DNA of 64,000 bases from Allobosea sp. BH3 (lineage in GTDB: Bacteria; Pseudomonadota; Alphaproteobacteria; Rhizobiales; Beijerinckiaceae). Where the stretch lies: assembly GCF_025499465.1 (NCBI RefSeq), contig NZ_JAIMCA010000007.1:1-64000 (forward strand), given 5' to 3'. Position numbers and translations under genes: made by a program. The notes beneath the pieces were generated by a model, which was given only the letters and a program-made list of their open reading frames with translations, was not told the origin of the DNA and searched no databases. This document shows positions 46,671 through 55,107 of the stretch, piece by piece. Each line of letters starts with the position of its first letter. The first letter of the stretch is position 1.

Positions 46671-47573
46671 TCACATGCGTAAATCTGGTACCTCGCCGAC
46701 TTTCTCGACGGCCACGTGGACCGTCATGCCAAGATAGTCGTTCGCCTCGCCAAACCAGGAGCCTGCGAGGGGAATGGCCTGTCCGGGATGTCGCGCAACG
46801 GCGACTGGGATCAGATCGAAGCCCGCGCTGATCTGATTGGTTGGATCGTAATCCAGCCATCCGGCGCCGGGCAGAAAAACCTGAAGCCACGCATGGGTCG
46901 CTCCCGCCCCGCATACGCCAACAGCTCCCCCATCGACAGCGCCATCATAAAGGTAGCCGGAGACGAAGCGTGAAGCGAAGCCGAGCCGTCGCAAGGCTTC
47001 GATCATTAACCAAGCGTAGTCCCGACATGTCCCGGCTCTTAGGCGAAGCGTCTCGCCGGGCGTCTGGGTGCCTTCCTCATCCCTGGCCTGATAGCGGAAG
47101 CTGTCCCGGAAGATGCGTAGCATGCGTCGGAGCACGTCTACTGCTCGGTCCTGATCGCCGGCAACGAAGCTCTTCGACCAGGAGGCCAGGCTGCCGTCCG
47201 GATCCTCCGCATGAGGACGCAGGTAGCCTGCGAGGTCGGTCCACTCGTCAGGAGTGTACTGGACTGGAATTTCTTCGGCCCGCGTGTCCAGAGGAAACGC
47301 TTCGACGCCGCTCACCCCGAAATAAATGCCGCTGACTTCAAATGTAAATGTCAGCTCGCTGCCCGGTTCACTGAACTCGATTACCGTCACGCAGTTGGAG
47401 CGGGAGTCGCTGATCCAATGTATTTTCGACGAAATGCTGGTCTTTGCCGACCAGCTGAGGAGGCGTGCGCTCGCTCCTCGTCGCGGCAAGAACATGGCTC
47501 GATGCGTGCCGAAGGTCACCGGCTTGGCATATCGATAGGACGTGACGTGCCTGATCTTGCCGACTAGCGCCAT
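46671..47573 (-). CDS. Transglutaminase-like protein (cysteine peptidase fold)
   Basis: A 300-residue protein. The N-terminal part is a beta domain typical of bacterial transglutaminase-like proteins (HVTSYRYAKPVTFGTHRAM), and the catalytic core has Cys183 (AGTCRDYAWLM), His227 (GATHAWLQVFL) and Asp243 (DPTN). I start at ATG 47573, preceded by AGGGGGAAGCC; the frame is open further up. No signal peptide. Such genes often sit beside other envelope or alpha-E/ATP-grasp genes, which are not here. Confidence 0.85.
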   Translation of the reverse strand: MALVGKIRHVTSYRYAKPVTFGTHRAMFLPRRGASARLLSWSAKTSISSKIHWISDSRSNCVTVIEFSEPGSELTFTFEVSGIYFGVSGVEAFPLDTRAEEIPVQYTPDEWTDLAGYLRPHAEDPDGSLASWSKSFVAGDQDRAVDVLRRMLRIFRDSFRYQARDEEGTQTPGETLRLRAGTCRDYAWLMIEALRRLGFASRFVSGYLYDGAVDGGAVGVCGAGATHAWLQVFLPGAGWLDYDPTNQISAGFDLIPVAVARHPGQAIPLAGSWFGEANDYLGMTVHVAVEKVGEVPDLRM

Positions 47574-47862
47574 GGCTTCCCCCTTTTGGGTAGCAGGATT
47601 GTCGCTTCTCCAAGACCTTTCGCCGCGGACAGCAGTGATCGCCAATCTGCTGCGCAGAACCGGGGCAGACAATTGTCCCTAGAGGCAAGCTGATCTTTTG
47701 CAACTGCGTGGGCTTTGACCTCTCGCACGGCCGCGCACGACGCCCGGTTCCCTTTTATCCCAGCGCTGCGACCGGCGTCCGCTCAGCTACACCTTGAGAG
47801 AGGGCGGCCTTTTGGGAGGTTGGCCAGGTCAGCTCCCGACCCATTGCGAACGTCAGCCGGTC

Positions 47863-48336
47863 TTATCGAAGTTCGATCTTCGTCACCTCGTAGACCGCCC
47901 GCCCGCCGCGCTTGTCGCCCGGCGCAACGAGGCGCCAGCCGCCATCGAGCCGCTTGCCGTCGACCTCGGTGACGAGGATCAGGGGCATGTTGCCGAAGTC
48001 GGGATGGATTTCGCCGATCGAGAAGGCGACCTGGTAGCCGTCCTTCGCGCTGACGAGAAACGTCTTCTTCAGCTGGTCGGCGGGTTTCAGTCCGTCGAGC
48101 GCCTTGTTCGCCTGCAGCACATCCCAGAACAGCACGCCTTTGTAGCGGCGTGTCGCCGGGCCTTTCGAGCTCTCGAAGGTGACGCTGCGCTCGGCGACGG
48201 GGAGGGCGGCAAGGGATTGCGGCGTGAGCCGGATCGAATCCGTGCCGATGCCGGCGATCTCGATGGCGGGTTCCTGCGCATGCAGGGCAGAAACAGAGGT
48301 CAGCAGGGCGAGCAGAATTAGAAGGGAGCGCAGCAC
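47863..48336 (-). CDS. Small secreted molybdopterin-binding-domain-like protein
   Basis: A 157-residue exported protein. The signal peptide (residues 1-~20) is clear. The rest resembles the short oxidoreductase molybdopterin-binding fold seen in many alphaproteobacteria: LAALPVAERSVTFESSKGP, GVLFWDVLQANKALDG, LKPADQ, LILVTEVDGKRLDGGWRLVA and GGRAVYEVTKIELR. The Cys that binds Mo in YedY/SUOX is absent. Function unknown. Confidence 0.6.
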   Translation of the reverse strand: MLRSLLILLALLTSVSALHAQEPAIEIAGIGTDSIRLTPQSLAALPVAERSVTFESSKGPATRRYKGVLFWDVLQANKALDGLKPADQLKKTFLVSAKDGYQVAFSIGEIHPDFGNMPLILVTEVDGKRLDGGWRLVAPGDKRGGRAVYEVTKIELR

Positions 48337-48420
48337 GGCGGATGATCTCCGTTATATCCGGATGCATATTACGCCTATCGGGGGTGGGCTGGACAAGCCG
48401 TCTCGACTGATTTGCCGTCG

Positions 48421-48511
48421 GCGTGGTCGGGCCTGTCCCGGCCATCCACGTCTTCTTTCGTGACGAGCGGTGTTCGAGATGTGGATGATCGCCACGATGG
48501 CGAGCATGACG
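48421..48511 (+). repeat. Palindromic intergenic repeat, family A, copy 3
   Basis: The third copy: GTGGTCGGGC/TCCCGGCCAT hairpin, CCACGTC ... GATGTGG, GATCGCC ... GGCGAGCATGACG. It is more diverged than copy 2, with substitutions in both stems. It lies about 85 bp upstream of the small molybdopterin-domain-like gene. Confidence 0.8.
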
Positions 48512-48564
48512 ATCAGGCTCCCGCACATGCGCCTTCACCCGCCCACGTCGCCGCGTTCGGTAGA

Positions 48565-48683
48565 GATGAGGGGCAGCGGAGCGCCGCGAGGCGCGGTGGG
48601 TTAGTCAGCCGCTTCCATTGAGCCAGGAAGCGGCGCGGATGGATTGAGCCACCATCCGCACGCCCCGTGGCGCTCCGCTCATC
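48565..48683. ncRNA. Branched structure with two hairpins sharing the loop ATTGAGCCA
   Basis: An outer stem GCGGAGCGCC (48576-48585) pairs with GGCGCTCCGC (48669-48678), extended by GATGA/TCATC. Inside are two adjacent perfect hairpins: GCCGCTTCC-ATTGAGCCA-GGAAGCGGC (48608-48634) and GCGGATGG-ATTGAGCCA-CCATCCGC (48635-48659). The stems differ in sequence but the nine-base loops are identical. This may be a structured RNA, a protein-binding site or a mobile palindrome; the strand is unknown. Confidence 0.45.
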
Positions 48684-49122
48684 GGCGATTTCGGACTCCG
48701 GGCCGCGCTTATACAGCTTGATGGCTTGAGACCTGCGGGCTTGGACGCCAGTTTCCCTCATCGGGTCGTCGCGTCGTTGCCTGTCTGTCCGTCACCGGCC
48801 AAGCCTTCCAGCGAGCTCCTCGCACAGGGGCCGTAGTACCCCCAGGGCGGTGCCCCGAAGCCTCCCGGGAGTGGATCGTAACTCCACCCGCAGGCGCCGC
48901 CCCCAACCTCGCCTCTGGCATACCTCCGGACGGCCGCCCCTCGGGGATGAGGTGGTGGGGAGGATAAGGGGAGGAGGAATGGCCGGGGATAAGTTTGCGG
49001 CTATGTCGGCTCCCGCCCCTTATCGGAACTTCGATGTGCTGCCCTGCCGAAGGAGCGAGCCATACCGCCGCCTGCTGCAAAATTCGTCCATGCCAAGAAG
49101 TGCGGCTAAGGGGTAGAATTCC

Positions 49123-49395
49123 CTATTTCTGCTGGTCCCGAATGCGGTCGAGTTCCTTCGTGATGGGATTGTCAGGGCTCCGCTGACGAGAGGCGGATTG
49201 AATCTTGCCGGGCTCGCTGATTTGCGTCTCGGCAATGACGCGCTCCCGATCGTCGCTGCCGCGAATGCGGTACTGCGGCTCGCCGTCGGCACGCGTTGGC
49301 AGGAGCGCGGTGACTTCGTAGGTTCCAGCGGCGTCCCGATCGTGAAAGCCGAACGCCAGGCTGACCCTGTCCCGAATCCTGTAGCGATGCGTCAT
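49123..49395 (-). CDS. Small conserved-looking hypothetical protein
   Basis: A 90-residue cytosolic protein starting MTHRYRIRDRVSLAFGFHDR. It has the segments AAGTYEVTALLPTRADGEPQ and YRIRGSDDRERVIAETQISE, a compact beta-rich layout with a charged end. I have seen similar small proteins in related genomes but know no function. It heads a group of three small genes on the minus strand with the two next entries. Start at 49395; the frame is open slightly further up. Confidence 0.72.
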   Translation of the reverse strand: MTHRYRIRDRVSLAFGFHDRDAAGTYEVTALLPTRADGEPQYRIRGSDDRERVIAETQISEPGKIQSASRQRSPDNPITKELDRIRDQQK

Positions 49396-49576
49396 CGGTC
49401 GTTCCTCGCTGCTGATTACCGCCGGAGCCATGACCGGGCTCGACGATTTCGCTTCTTTGACACGCGCGGCAGAGCTCAGGGGGCGTCGTCGCGCTATCGT
49501 CCGTCTGCATTCCTTGCCGTGCTCGCGACGGCAACGGCATCAGCGGCAAGGCGATTGCCGCAGGGCACCTGCGCGT

Positions 49577-49837
49577 CTAGGCGGCCCTGTCGAGCTTGGG
49601 CAACGGACGCCCGACGACTGTCATGCATCGATCTGACCAGTTGGTCACGGCCAGTTCGACCGCCGATCCGCCATCGCAATGAAGGAGAACCTTATAGGCA
49701 AACTCGCTTGGATCGGTGTCCGTCGTGTCGACGATCAGGTGCCCGACCCAATGATGCTCATGATGCGCGCCGAATTCGTATTCGATGGGCAAAGTTCGCC
49801 CACTACGTAGAGTGATCGAGCCAATTCCGGTGAGCAT
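49577..49837 (-). CDS. Small protein, paralogue 1 of a tandem pair
   Basis: An 86-residue protein, start MLTGIGSITLRSGRTLPIEY, with a GCGGAGAC ribosome-binding region upstream. The pattern G-x-G-x-(L)-x-LR-(D/S)-G-x-x-L-x-I-x-Y is shared with the next entry, as are the DGSAVELAV...NWSDRCMTVVG end segments. No catalytic motif or signal peptide is visible. Family unknown. Confidence 0.7.
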   Translation of the reverse strand: MLTGIGSITLRSGRTLPIEYEFGAHHEHHWVGHLIVDTTDTDPSEFAYKVLLHCDGGSAVELAVTNWSDRCMTVVGRPLPKLDRAA

Positions 49838-49927
49838 GGCGTGTCTCCGCTGGAGCGTTAAAAGCCTCCGGCATTCCGTGGGACCGAACGCCAATCGCGC
49901 GTCGTTGTGGCGACGGTCGGCAGATTC

Positions 49928-50236
49928 CTATGTGGCGAGAGCCAACGGGCGGTTTCTGCGGCGCTGAAATCGGTTCTTTGACCACGAATTGAGCTGATCG
50001 GGGCTCGTAACGAACCTGACATGACGATCGGAGTGGCTGATGACGTGCGCCACAAGCGCACTCCCATCGCCCAAGCCAATCTCTATAGGCTTATGAAAGA
50101 TGTCCTGATCGAGTGATCGGATATTGCCGATGAGAATGCCGCGGCAGCCGTGAGCGGCTTCGGAACGGAAAAGGCAGTATCCGATGCGGAGGTCCGTACC
50201 GTCGCGCAGGATCAACCTGCCGTGGCCGGATTTCAT
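49928..50236 (-). CDS. Small protein, paralogue 2 of a tandem pair
   Basis: A 102-residue protein, start MKSGHGRLILRDGTDLRIGY. It aligns by eye with the 49577-49837 product over its first ~85 residues (GxGxLxLRDGTxLxIxY; DGSALVAHVISHSDRHVRFV), and has an extra basic tail. The two are 90 bp apart in the same orientation, so a tandem duplication. Function unknown. Confidence 0.7.
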   Translation of the reverse strand: MKSGHGRLILRDGTDLRIGYCLFRSEAAHGCRGILIGNIRSLDQDIFHKPIEIGLGDGSALVAHVISHSDRHVRFVTSPDQLNSWSKNRFQRRRNRPLALAT

Positions 50237-50384
50237 GATGATCTCGATTTTGATTGCCGGCCGAACCGTTCGGTCGGGAGGAGAGCGCGCAAAGGCAGCG
50301 CTCGCAACACAAGGCGCTCAATTCGGGCGAATAGCAAGCAGCAGCCGCGCGTGTTGCTCGCTGTAGCTGCTTCTCCCTCGAGTA

Positions 50385-51470
50385 TCACCCCAGCGTGAAC
50401 GCCTCATGCACGGCGCTCTGCACGCCACCGCCCATGACGGGGCCGCCACCGGCGACGTGGATCGCGTCGCCGACCAGGGCTGCGCCGAGGCCGTGGCGGG
50501 GTGTCAGCATCGGGGCGTATTGCTCCCATTTGTCGGTCGCCGGGTCATAGGCCTCCATCTGGCCGAAGACGCGGTTGGTGCCTTCCCCGCCCATCACGAA
50601 GACCTTGCCGCGATAGAGCACCGCGCCATGGCCCGAGCGGCCGGTCGGAGCCGGCGTGCGCATCGTCCATTTATCCGTGGCCGGGTCGTAGGAGTGATGC
50701 AGGTTCGAATTGGTGTGGAAGGAATCGACGCGGCCGCCGATGACATGGATCAGGTTGCCGATGGCCAGCGTGCCGGTGTGGTCCCGCGCCGTGGGCAGCG
50801 GGGTGCGCTCGCTCCAGCGGTCGGCCTTCGGGTCATAGACGAGGTGCCAGTCGATTGAGCGCTTGCTCTCGGTGGTCTCGCCGATCGCGCCGCCGATGAC
50901 ATAGAGCAGGCCGCCGAGGCCGACCACGGCGGTGGAGCCGGCGGGGCGGGGCAGCGGGGCGATCTCCGCCCAGCGATCCGTCTTGGGATCGTAGGTGAAG
51001 CAGCGCGGATGCGGCTTGCGGTTCTGCTCCAGGAAGCCGCCGATGGCGTAGAGCTTGCCGTCGAGGAAGGCGACGCCGACATGGTTGGCGCCCTGAGGCA
51101 GGGGGGCGCCATCGATCCATTTGTCGGCCTTTGGATCGTAGACATGGTGATAGGCCCGGTCGGTGCGCTGCTCGCCATAGCCGCCGACGATGTGCATCCT
51201 GTCCTCGAAGGCCGTTGCCCAGGCCATCTCGGAGCGCGGCAGCGGCAGCGGCGCCTTCGCGCTCCAGCGGCCGGGCGAGGCGGCCTTGGGCGCCGGCGAA
51301 TCGAAGACGTTCTGCGTGGCGGCGAGTTCGGGCTTCTCGATGCGGCCCGGCTGGTTGAGCCGTTCATATTGCGGGCCATGATGCTCGTGGCCCTGCTGCT
51401 GTGCGAGCGCGGGCGTGGCGAGCGCGGCGGCGCCGGCTGCGAGCAGATGACGACGATTCAGGTTGCTCAT
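50385..51470 (-). CDS. Secreted kelch-repeat protein
   Basis: A 361-residue exported protein. The N-terminus NLNRRHLLAAGAAALATPAL is a twin-arginine-like signal. The mature part has about five kelch repeats, each with a GG pair and a YDPxxDxW (MHIVGGYGEQRTDRAYHHVY, YVIGGAIGETTESKRSIDWH, HVIGGRVDSFHTNSNLHHSY), so a six-bladed propeller is likely incomplete or five-bladed. Usual partners bind sugars or proteins; target unknown. The frame is open upstream but the start at 51470 fits the signal. Confidence 0.85.
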   Translation of the reverse strand: MSNLNRRHLLAAGAAALATPALAQQQGHEHHGPQYERLNQPGRIEKPELAATQNVFDSPAPKAASPGRWSAKAPLPLPRSEMAWATAFEDRMHIVGGYGEQRTDRAYHHVYDPKADKWIDGAPLPQGANHVGVAFLDGKLYAIGGFLEQNRKPHPRCFTYDPKTDRWAEIAPLPRPAGSTAVVGLGGLLYVIGGAIGETTESKRSIDWHLVYDPKADRWSERTPLPTARDHTGTLAIGNLIHVIGGRVDSFHTNSNLHHSYDPATDKWTMRTPAPTGRSGHGAVLYRGKVFVMGGEGTNRVFGQMEAYDPATDKWEQYAPMLTPRHGLGAALVGDAIHVAGGGPVMGGGVQSAVHEAFTLG

Positions 51471-51906
51471 GGCGCTCTCCTCCCGACCGTGACGATAGGG
51501 GAACGCAGCCGGGCTGCAAGCGCGCGAAGCGCTCGCGACTCCACTGTGTTCCCGCGCGCTGCTGCGCATGCCGGTCAAGCCGCCATCTCAAACGATTCAC
51601 GCCCGGGCCCATATGGGGAAACGCATCCGCGCGCATGACAAGGTCGCGATCTTCACCGCAGCCGGGCCGGGTGCCAGCTGCGCCGTCGCCACGGCGGTTC
51701 AGAAGGACGAACTGCGCCTTGCCAGCCGCGCCGCGGTTTGAAGGGGCCTGCGTCTGTCCTGCCCGGCCGAGACGGCCTGGTCCGTGGGAGCCGGGATTTC
51801 GCTGATCGCACAGCCACCGCGTCAGGGGCCCGAACCAACTCAAGGAGGCGCTGCCGCCTCCTTGGGAATGTTTCGGTCCAGCCCGGCCTGAAGGCGCGCT
51901 GCAGGT
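51471..51906. other. 436-bp gap without a supported gene
   Basis: No coding frame with protein-like sequence was found. The main signal is a perfect 10-bp stem at 51841-51864. The region holds the kelch gene promoter, which I could not place. Confidence 0.5.
51841..51864 (-). terminator. Stem-loop downstream of the fusion lysis gene
   Basis: CAAGGAGGCG (51841-51850) pairs perfectly with CGCCTCCTTG (51855-51864), loop CTGC. On the minus strand it lies 43 nt after the lysis gene stop, followed by AGTTGG rather than a T-run, so a weak or Rho-assisted end. Confidence 0.4.
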
Positions 51907-53922
51907 CTATGCTGCGGCGCGCGTTTCCGATGTCCGGATCATGTCCCGCGCAGCCCCGGCGATAATCTCGGTGCGGTTGGTCCAGCCCTTGCCGAAGGCA
52001 TCCCAATCTTCGAGGTTCTTGTAGTAATCGATGCGCCGGCGCGCCATCTCGTCGATGATGTCACGCGGCTTCATCAGGGCGACGCAGCGCAATGTTGCCG
52101 GGCCGATGGCGCCATCCGGGTCGGCGCCGACGATCTTCTGCAGCATCTTCGCGGCGGTTGCCGGGCCGGCGTTCACGCCGAAATCGAAGACGATCAGGTC
52201 CACGCCCTTCGGCAGATCGTCGCCGCGCAGCGGGTTCCAGTAGCGATTGCGGTAGATCGCATTGGCCTCGTCCTTCGTCAGCGCCTTCAGGATCTCGATG
52301 GTGACCTCGCTGTCGTCGCCCTGCGCCTTCCGCCACGACTTCAGCGTGGCGAGCGTGATGCCGAACTGGGTGGGGCCGCCATTGTCGCGGGAGTCGTTGG
52401 AGAATCCACCCTCGCGGCCGAAGACAAGGTCGAGGCAGTTGTCGAAATTGGAAGGCGCCATCCCGCTCTGCGGCGGCTTCGGGTCCGAAGCGCTGCCGTT
52501 GGGAGCAGTCCTCCCCCCCGGCGCGGGCGGCACCGACCCCTGGGAAACGTGCTCCGCCTCGCGGGCGATGGCAGCGACGTCCTTGGCACGCGATCCTTGC
52601 GACGAGCCGAGCCAGAAGCTGACGACGGTGGCGAAGGCGGTGGTGAGGGCTCCGAAGCTGATATTGACGAGCTGGTAGATCTGGTTGTTCGGGCTTGGAA
52701 GCTGAGGCGTGAACATCAGGGCGACGAAATAGCCGAGCAGGAAGAGGAAGCCGAACAGCACGAGCCCCGAGACCAGTAGCGGCCCCCATTGCATCAGGCT
52801 GCCCTGCGAGGCCCAGATCGTGGCCTGGTCACGCGCGTCCCGGACGTCGGCGAGCTGCGCTTCGAGTTCCTTGAGCTGCGATTCCCGCTGCAGGCGCTCG
52901 CTCTCGGCCTGGACGCGCGCCGCCTCGAGCCGGGCCTGCTCGCGCTGCTCTTCCTGCTGGACCACGAGTTCGGCGAGCCGGACCTGAAGCTGTTGCTTGG
53001 CGACCGGGTCTGCCTCGATGACCGCCTTGGCCTTGTCCGGCTCGCTGGTGCCTGCGGTCTCGGTCACGGCCTTGACGACCCGTTCGGCGACGGCTGCGGC
53101 TTTCTCGCCGACCAGCGCCTTGAGGATTTCCGGGAGCACCCAGGCGGCGATGGAAACGAGCGGGTTCACGAGCGTGGTACCGATCTTGAAGGCGGCCGAG
53201 GCCGCCGCCATGGCCACGCCGGCGAGGTTGATGCCGAGTGCGCTCGCGGTCTGTGGCCCGACCTCGCCGTCGACCACGAGCCCCGCCGACTTCTGGAAGG
53301 CGGCGACCGCCTGCGCGAGCGCGGCATCGAACACGCCGCGCGGCGACGTCACCGCGACGGATTTCGCCTGCAGCGCGTCCTGGATGCGCTCGATCACGCC
53401 GCGTTCCATGTTCGCCTGGTTCTGCGCATAGATCAGGGGCGGCGGCGCGACCGGGACATCGTGCGCGGCGTCGTAGTCGATGCCGTCGATCAGCACGCCG
53501 GTGTCCCAGCGACGGCCTGTGACCTTGCCGCGTGCGACGCCTCGGGCGCGGTCCATCGCCTCGACCGTGCCGCCCTGGCCGTCCGACACGGCGATATGGC
53601 CCATCTCGTCTGGCCCTTCGGGCGGATAACGCAGCAGGAAGGCGCCCTTGATGCCGGCCGCCTGCGCGACAGGGATCATGTGGCCCACCGTCCGCGCGTC
53701 GCGCTTCCAGTAGCCGGTATAGGCGTCTGCGGTGGCAGGCGAGGCGGCGTTGTTCCGGCAGCCATAGAGCTTCTCGGCTTCCTGATAGACGAGCCAGGAG
53801 GCGAATTCGGCGCAATCCCACGGGCCTCGGTAGCCGGCCTCATCCTTGGGGACGACGGCATGCTCGTATCGTTCGCCGATATGCTGTTCGGCGCGCGCGA
53901 ACAGGCTGCTGCCGGTCGGCAT
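51907..53922 (-). CDS. Fusion of Cys/His peptidase-like, PG-binding, holin-type and GH108 muramidase domains
   Basis: A 671-residue polypeptide that joins parts usually made separately in phage lysis. Residues ~30-150: peptidase or amidase-like domain with Cys37 (DCAEFASWLVY) and His109 (MGHIAV). ~177-230: peptidoglycan-binding domain (AVAAFQKSAGLVVDGEVGPQ). ~318-368: coiled coil, Glu/Gln/Arg-rich. ~379-403 and ~420-438: two membrane segments, with NISFGALTTAFATVVSFWLG and GSSQGSRAKD as in the GTA/3TM holin family. ~490-660: GH108 muramidase, Glu504 in GREGGFSND, plus its PG-binding part (RYWNPLRGDDLPKGVDLIVF). Start 53922 has GGGGGGA upstream. No phage genes flank it. Confidence 0.85.
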   Translation of the reverse strand: MPTGSSLFARAEQHIGERYEHAVVPKDEAGYRGPWDCAEFASWLVYQEAEKLYGCRNNAASPATADAYTGYWKRDARTVGHMIPVAQAAGIKGAFLLRYPPEGPDEMGHIAVSDGQGGTVEAMDRARGVARGKVTGRRWDTGVLIDGIDYDAAHDVPVAPPPLIYAQNQANMERGVIERIQDALQAKSVAVTSPRGVFDAALAQAVAAFQKSAGLVVDGEVGPQTASALGINLAGVAMAAASAAFKIGTTLVNPLVSIAAWVLPEILKALVGEKAAAVAERVVKAVTETAGTSEPDKAKAVIEADPVAKQQLQVRLAELVVQQEEQREQARLEAARVQAESERLQRESQLKELEAQLADVRDARDQATIWASQGSLMQWGPLLVSGLVLFGFLFLLGYFVALMFTPQLPSPNNQIYQLVNISFGALTTAFATVVSFWLGSSQGSRAKDVAAIAREAEHVSQGSVPPAPGGRTAPNGSASDPKPPQSGMAPSNFDNCLDLVFGREGGFSNDSRDNGGPTQFGITLATLKSWRKAQGDDSEVTIEILKALTKDEANAIYRNRYWNPLRGDDLPKGVDLIVFDFGVNAGPATAAKMLQKIVGADPDGAIGPATLRCVALMKPRDIIDEMARRRIDYYKNLEDWDAFGKGWTNRTEIIAGAARDMIRTSETRAAA

Positions 53923-54201
53923 GGCTTCGTCCCCCCAAGAACGTTATGCACTCATAGGTTGCATATCCTGTTGCGCTACGTCAATCGCGAGCGTTCGCTT
54001 TGCCTCCGAGCTTGCACGCCGTACCGCCGGCGGCTCGGGGAGGGCGGGGGCGTGCCCGGCCGGAGAAGCGGCCGATCAGCGCGCGCGTCCAGCGCAGGGG
54101 CATGACCGCCCGGCATGCGCAGCCCCTTCCACGTGCTCCATAGGCTGCTATGGTCGGGTGCATTCAATCGGTTTAGCCGGCAGAAACTTACGAGGAACGC
54201 C

Positions 54202-54963
54202 ATGCCTGCGCACAACAAGGTCGCCATCATCACCGGAGCCGGATCGGGCGTCGGACGGGCTGTCGCCATCGCCTTCCTGAAGGATGGCTATCGCACCGTG
54301 CTGGCCGGGCGCCGCGCCGATGCGCTGGAGGAGACGATCACGCTCTCCGGCGTCGACAAGGCCCGCGCGCTCGCCGTTTCCACCGACGTCACCGACAAGG
54401 CCTCGGTCGCGGCGCTGTTCGCCAAGACGAAGCAGGCTTTCGGCCGGCTCGACGTGCTGTTCAACAATGCCGGCGTCAACGCGCCCGGCGGCATCCTGCT
54501 GGAGGACCTCTCGCTGGAGGACTGGCAGAAGGTCGTCGACACGAACCTGACCGGCCCGTTCCTCTGCACGCAGGAAGCCTTCAAGCTGATGAAAGCGCAG
54601 GAGCCGCAGGGCGGGCGCATCATCAACAACGGCTCGATCTCGGCCCATGCGCCGCGCCCGAACTCGATCGCCTACACCGCGACCAAGCACGCCATCACCG
54701 GCCTGACCAAGACCGCGGCGCTCGACGGGCGCAAATACGACATCGCCGTCGGCCAGGTCGACATCGGCAATGCGCTGACCGAGATGGCCCGCAAGATGAC
54801 GACCGGCGTGCCGCAGGCCGACGGTACGAACAAGATCGAGGCGGTGATGGATGTCGATAACGTCGCGACCACGGTGCTGCACATGGCCTCGCTGCCGCCG
54901 GAGGCGAACGTGCTGTTCGTGACGGTGATGGCCACCAAGGCGCCCTTCGTCGGGCGCGGGTGA
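54202..54963 (+). CDS. Short-chain dehydrogenase/reductase (SDR), 1
   Basis: A 253-residue NAD(P)-dependent oxidoreductase. [10 protein letters not shown] (cofactor loop near residue 12), NNAGVNAPG, and the catalytic [20 protein letters not shown] with Tyr and Lys are visible. I start at ATG 54202 ([16 protein letters not shown]); the frame is open upstream but that extension is not protein-like. Substrate unknown. It is separated by a palindromic repeat from the next gene. Confidence 0.9.
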   Translation: MPAHNKVAIITGAGSGVGRAVAIAFLKDGYRTVLAGRRADALEETITLSGVDKARALAVSTDVTDKASVAALFAKTKQAFGRLDVLFNNAGVNAPGGILLEDLSLEDWQKVVDTNLTGPFLCTQEAFKLMKAQEPQGGRIINNGSISAHAPRPNSIAYTATKHAITGLTKTAALDGRKYDIAVGQVDIGNALTEMARKMTTGVPQADGTNKIEAVMDVDNVATTVLHMASLPPEANVLFVTVMATKAPFVGRG

Positions 54964-54994
54964 CCAACAGACTGTTGGCTGCAACATCCCCGCC

Positions 54995-55099
54995 GTCATC
55001 CCGGACGTAGCGAAGCGGAGATCCGGGATCCATCATAGGGCTCGGTGCTCTACGATGGATCCCAGATCTGCGCGGCTGACGCCGCTTGTCCGGGATGAC
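54995..55099. repeat. Palindromic intergenic repeat, family D
   Basis: Outer inverted repeat GTCATCCCGGAC (54995-55006) with GTCCGGGATGAC (55088-55099), with inner GATCCGGGATCCATC/GATGGATCCCAGATC. The unit resembles a common CGTCATCCCGGAC...GTCCGGGATGACG palindrome of rhizobial genomes. It lies between the SDR and the CDF-like gene. Confidence 0.8.
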
Positions 55100-55107
55100 G
55101 CGCGGAG

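Larger units (their letters stand above)
48337..49122. other. 786-bp region without a supported gene
   Basis: I see no real coding frame here; the open frames have non-protein-like sequence. It holds a family A repeat (48421-48511), a structured twin-hairpin element (48565-48683) and several more inverted segments up to 48900. A G-rich tract lies at 48951-48988. The minus strand from about 48900 to 48560 has the look of a structured RNA; I checked by eye for RNase P RNA and tmRNA hallmarks and did not find them. Confidence 0.55.

Noticed and set aside
47750-47830. tRNA-like sequence (TAGCTGAGCGG on the minus strand)
   Set aside because: Resembles a tRNA 5' part, but no matching acceptor, anticodon or T-arm stem could be built.
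48560-48900. RNase P RNA or tmRNA
   Set aside because: The region is structured, but I did not find the GAGGAAAGTCCGGGC-type core of RNase P nor the tmRNA alanyl acceptor. A group II intron remnant is possible but not supported by domain V/VI sequence.
48709-49080. 123-codon minus-strand frame in the gene-poor region
   Set aside because: No ribosome-binding site, Arg/Pro/Ser/Gly-rich without hydrophobic periodicity; looks like non-coding structured DNA.
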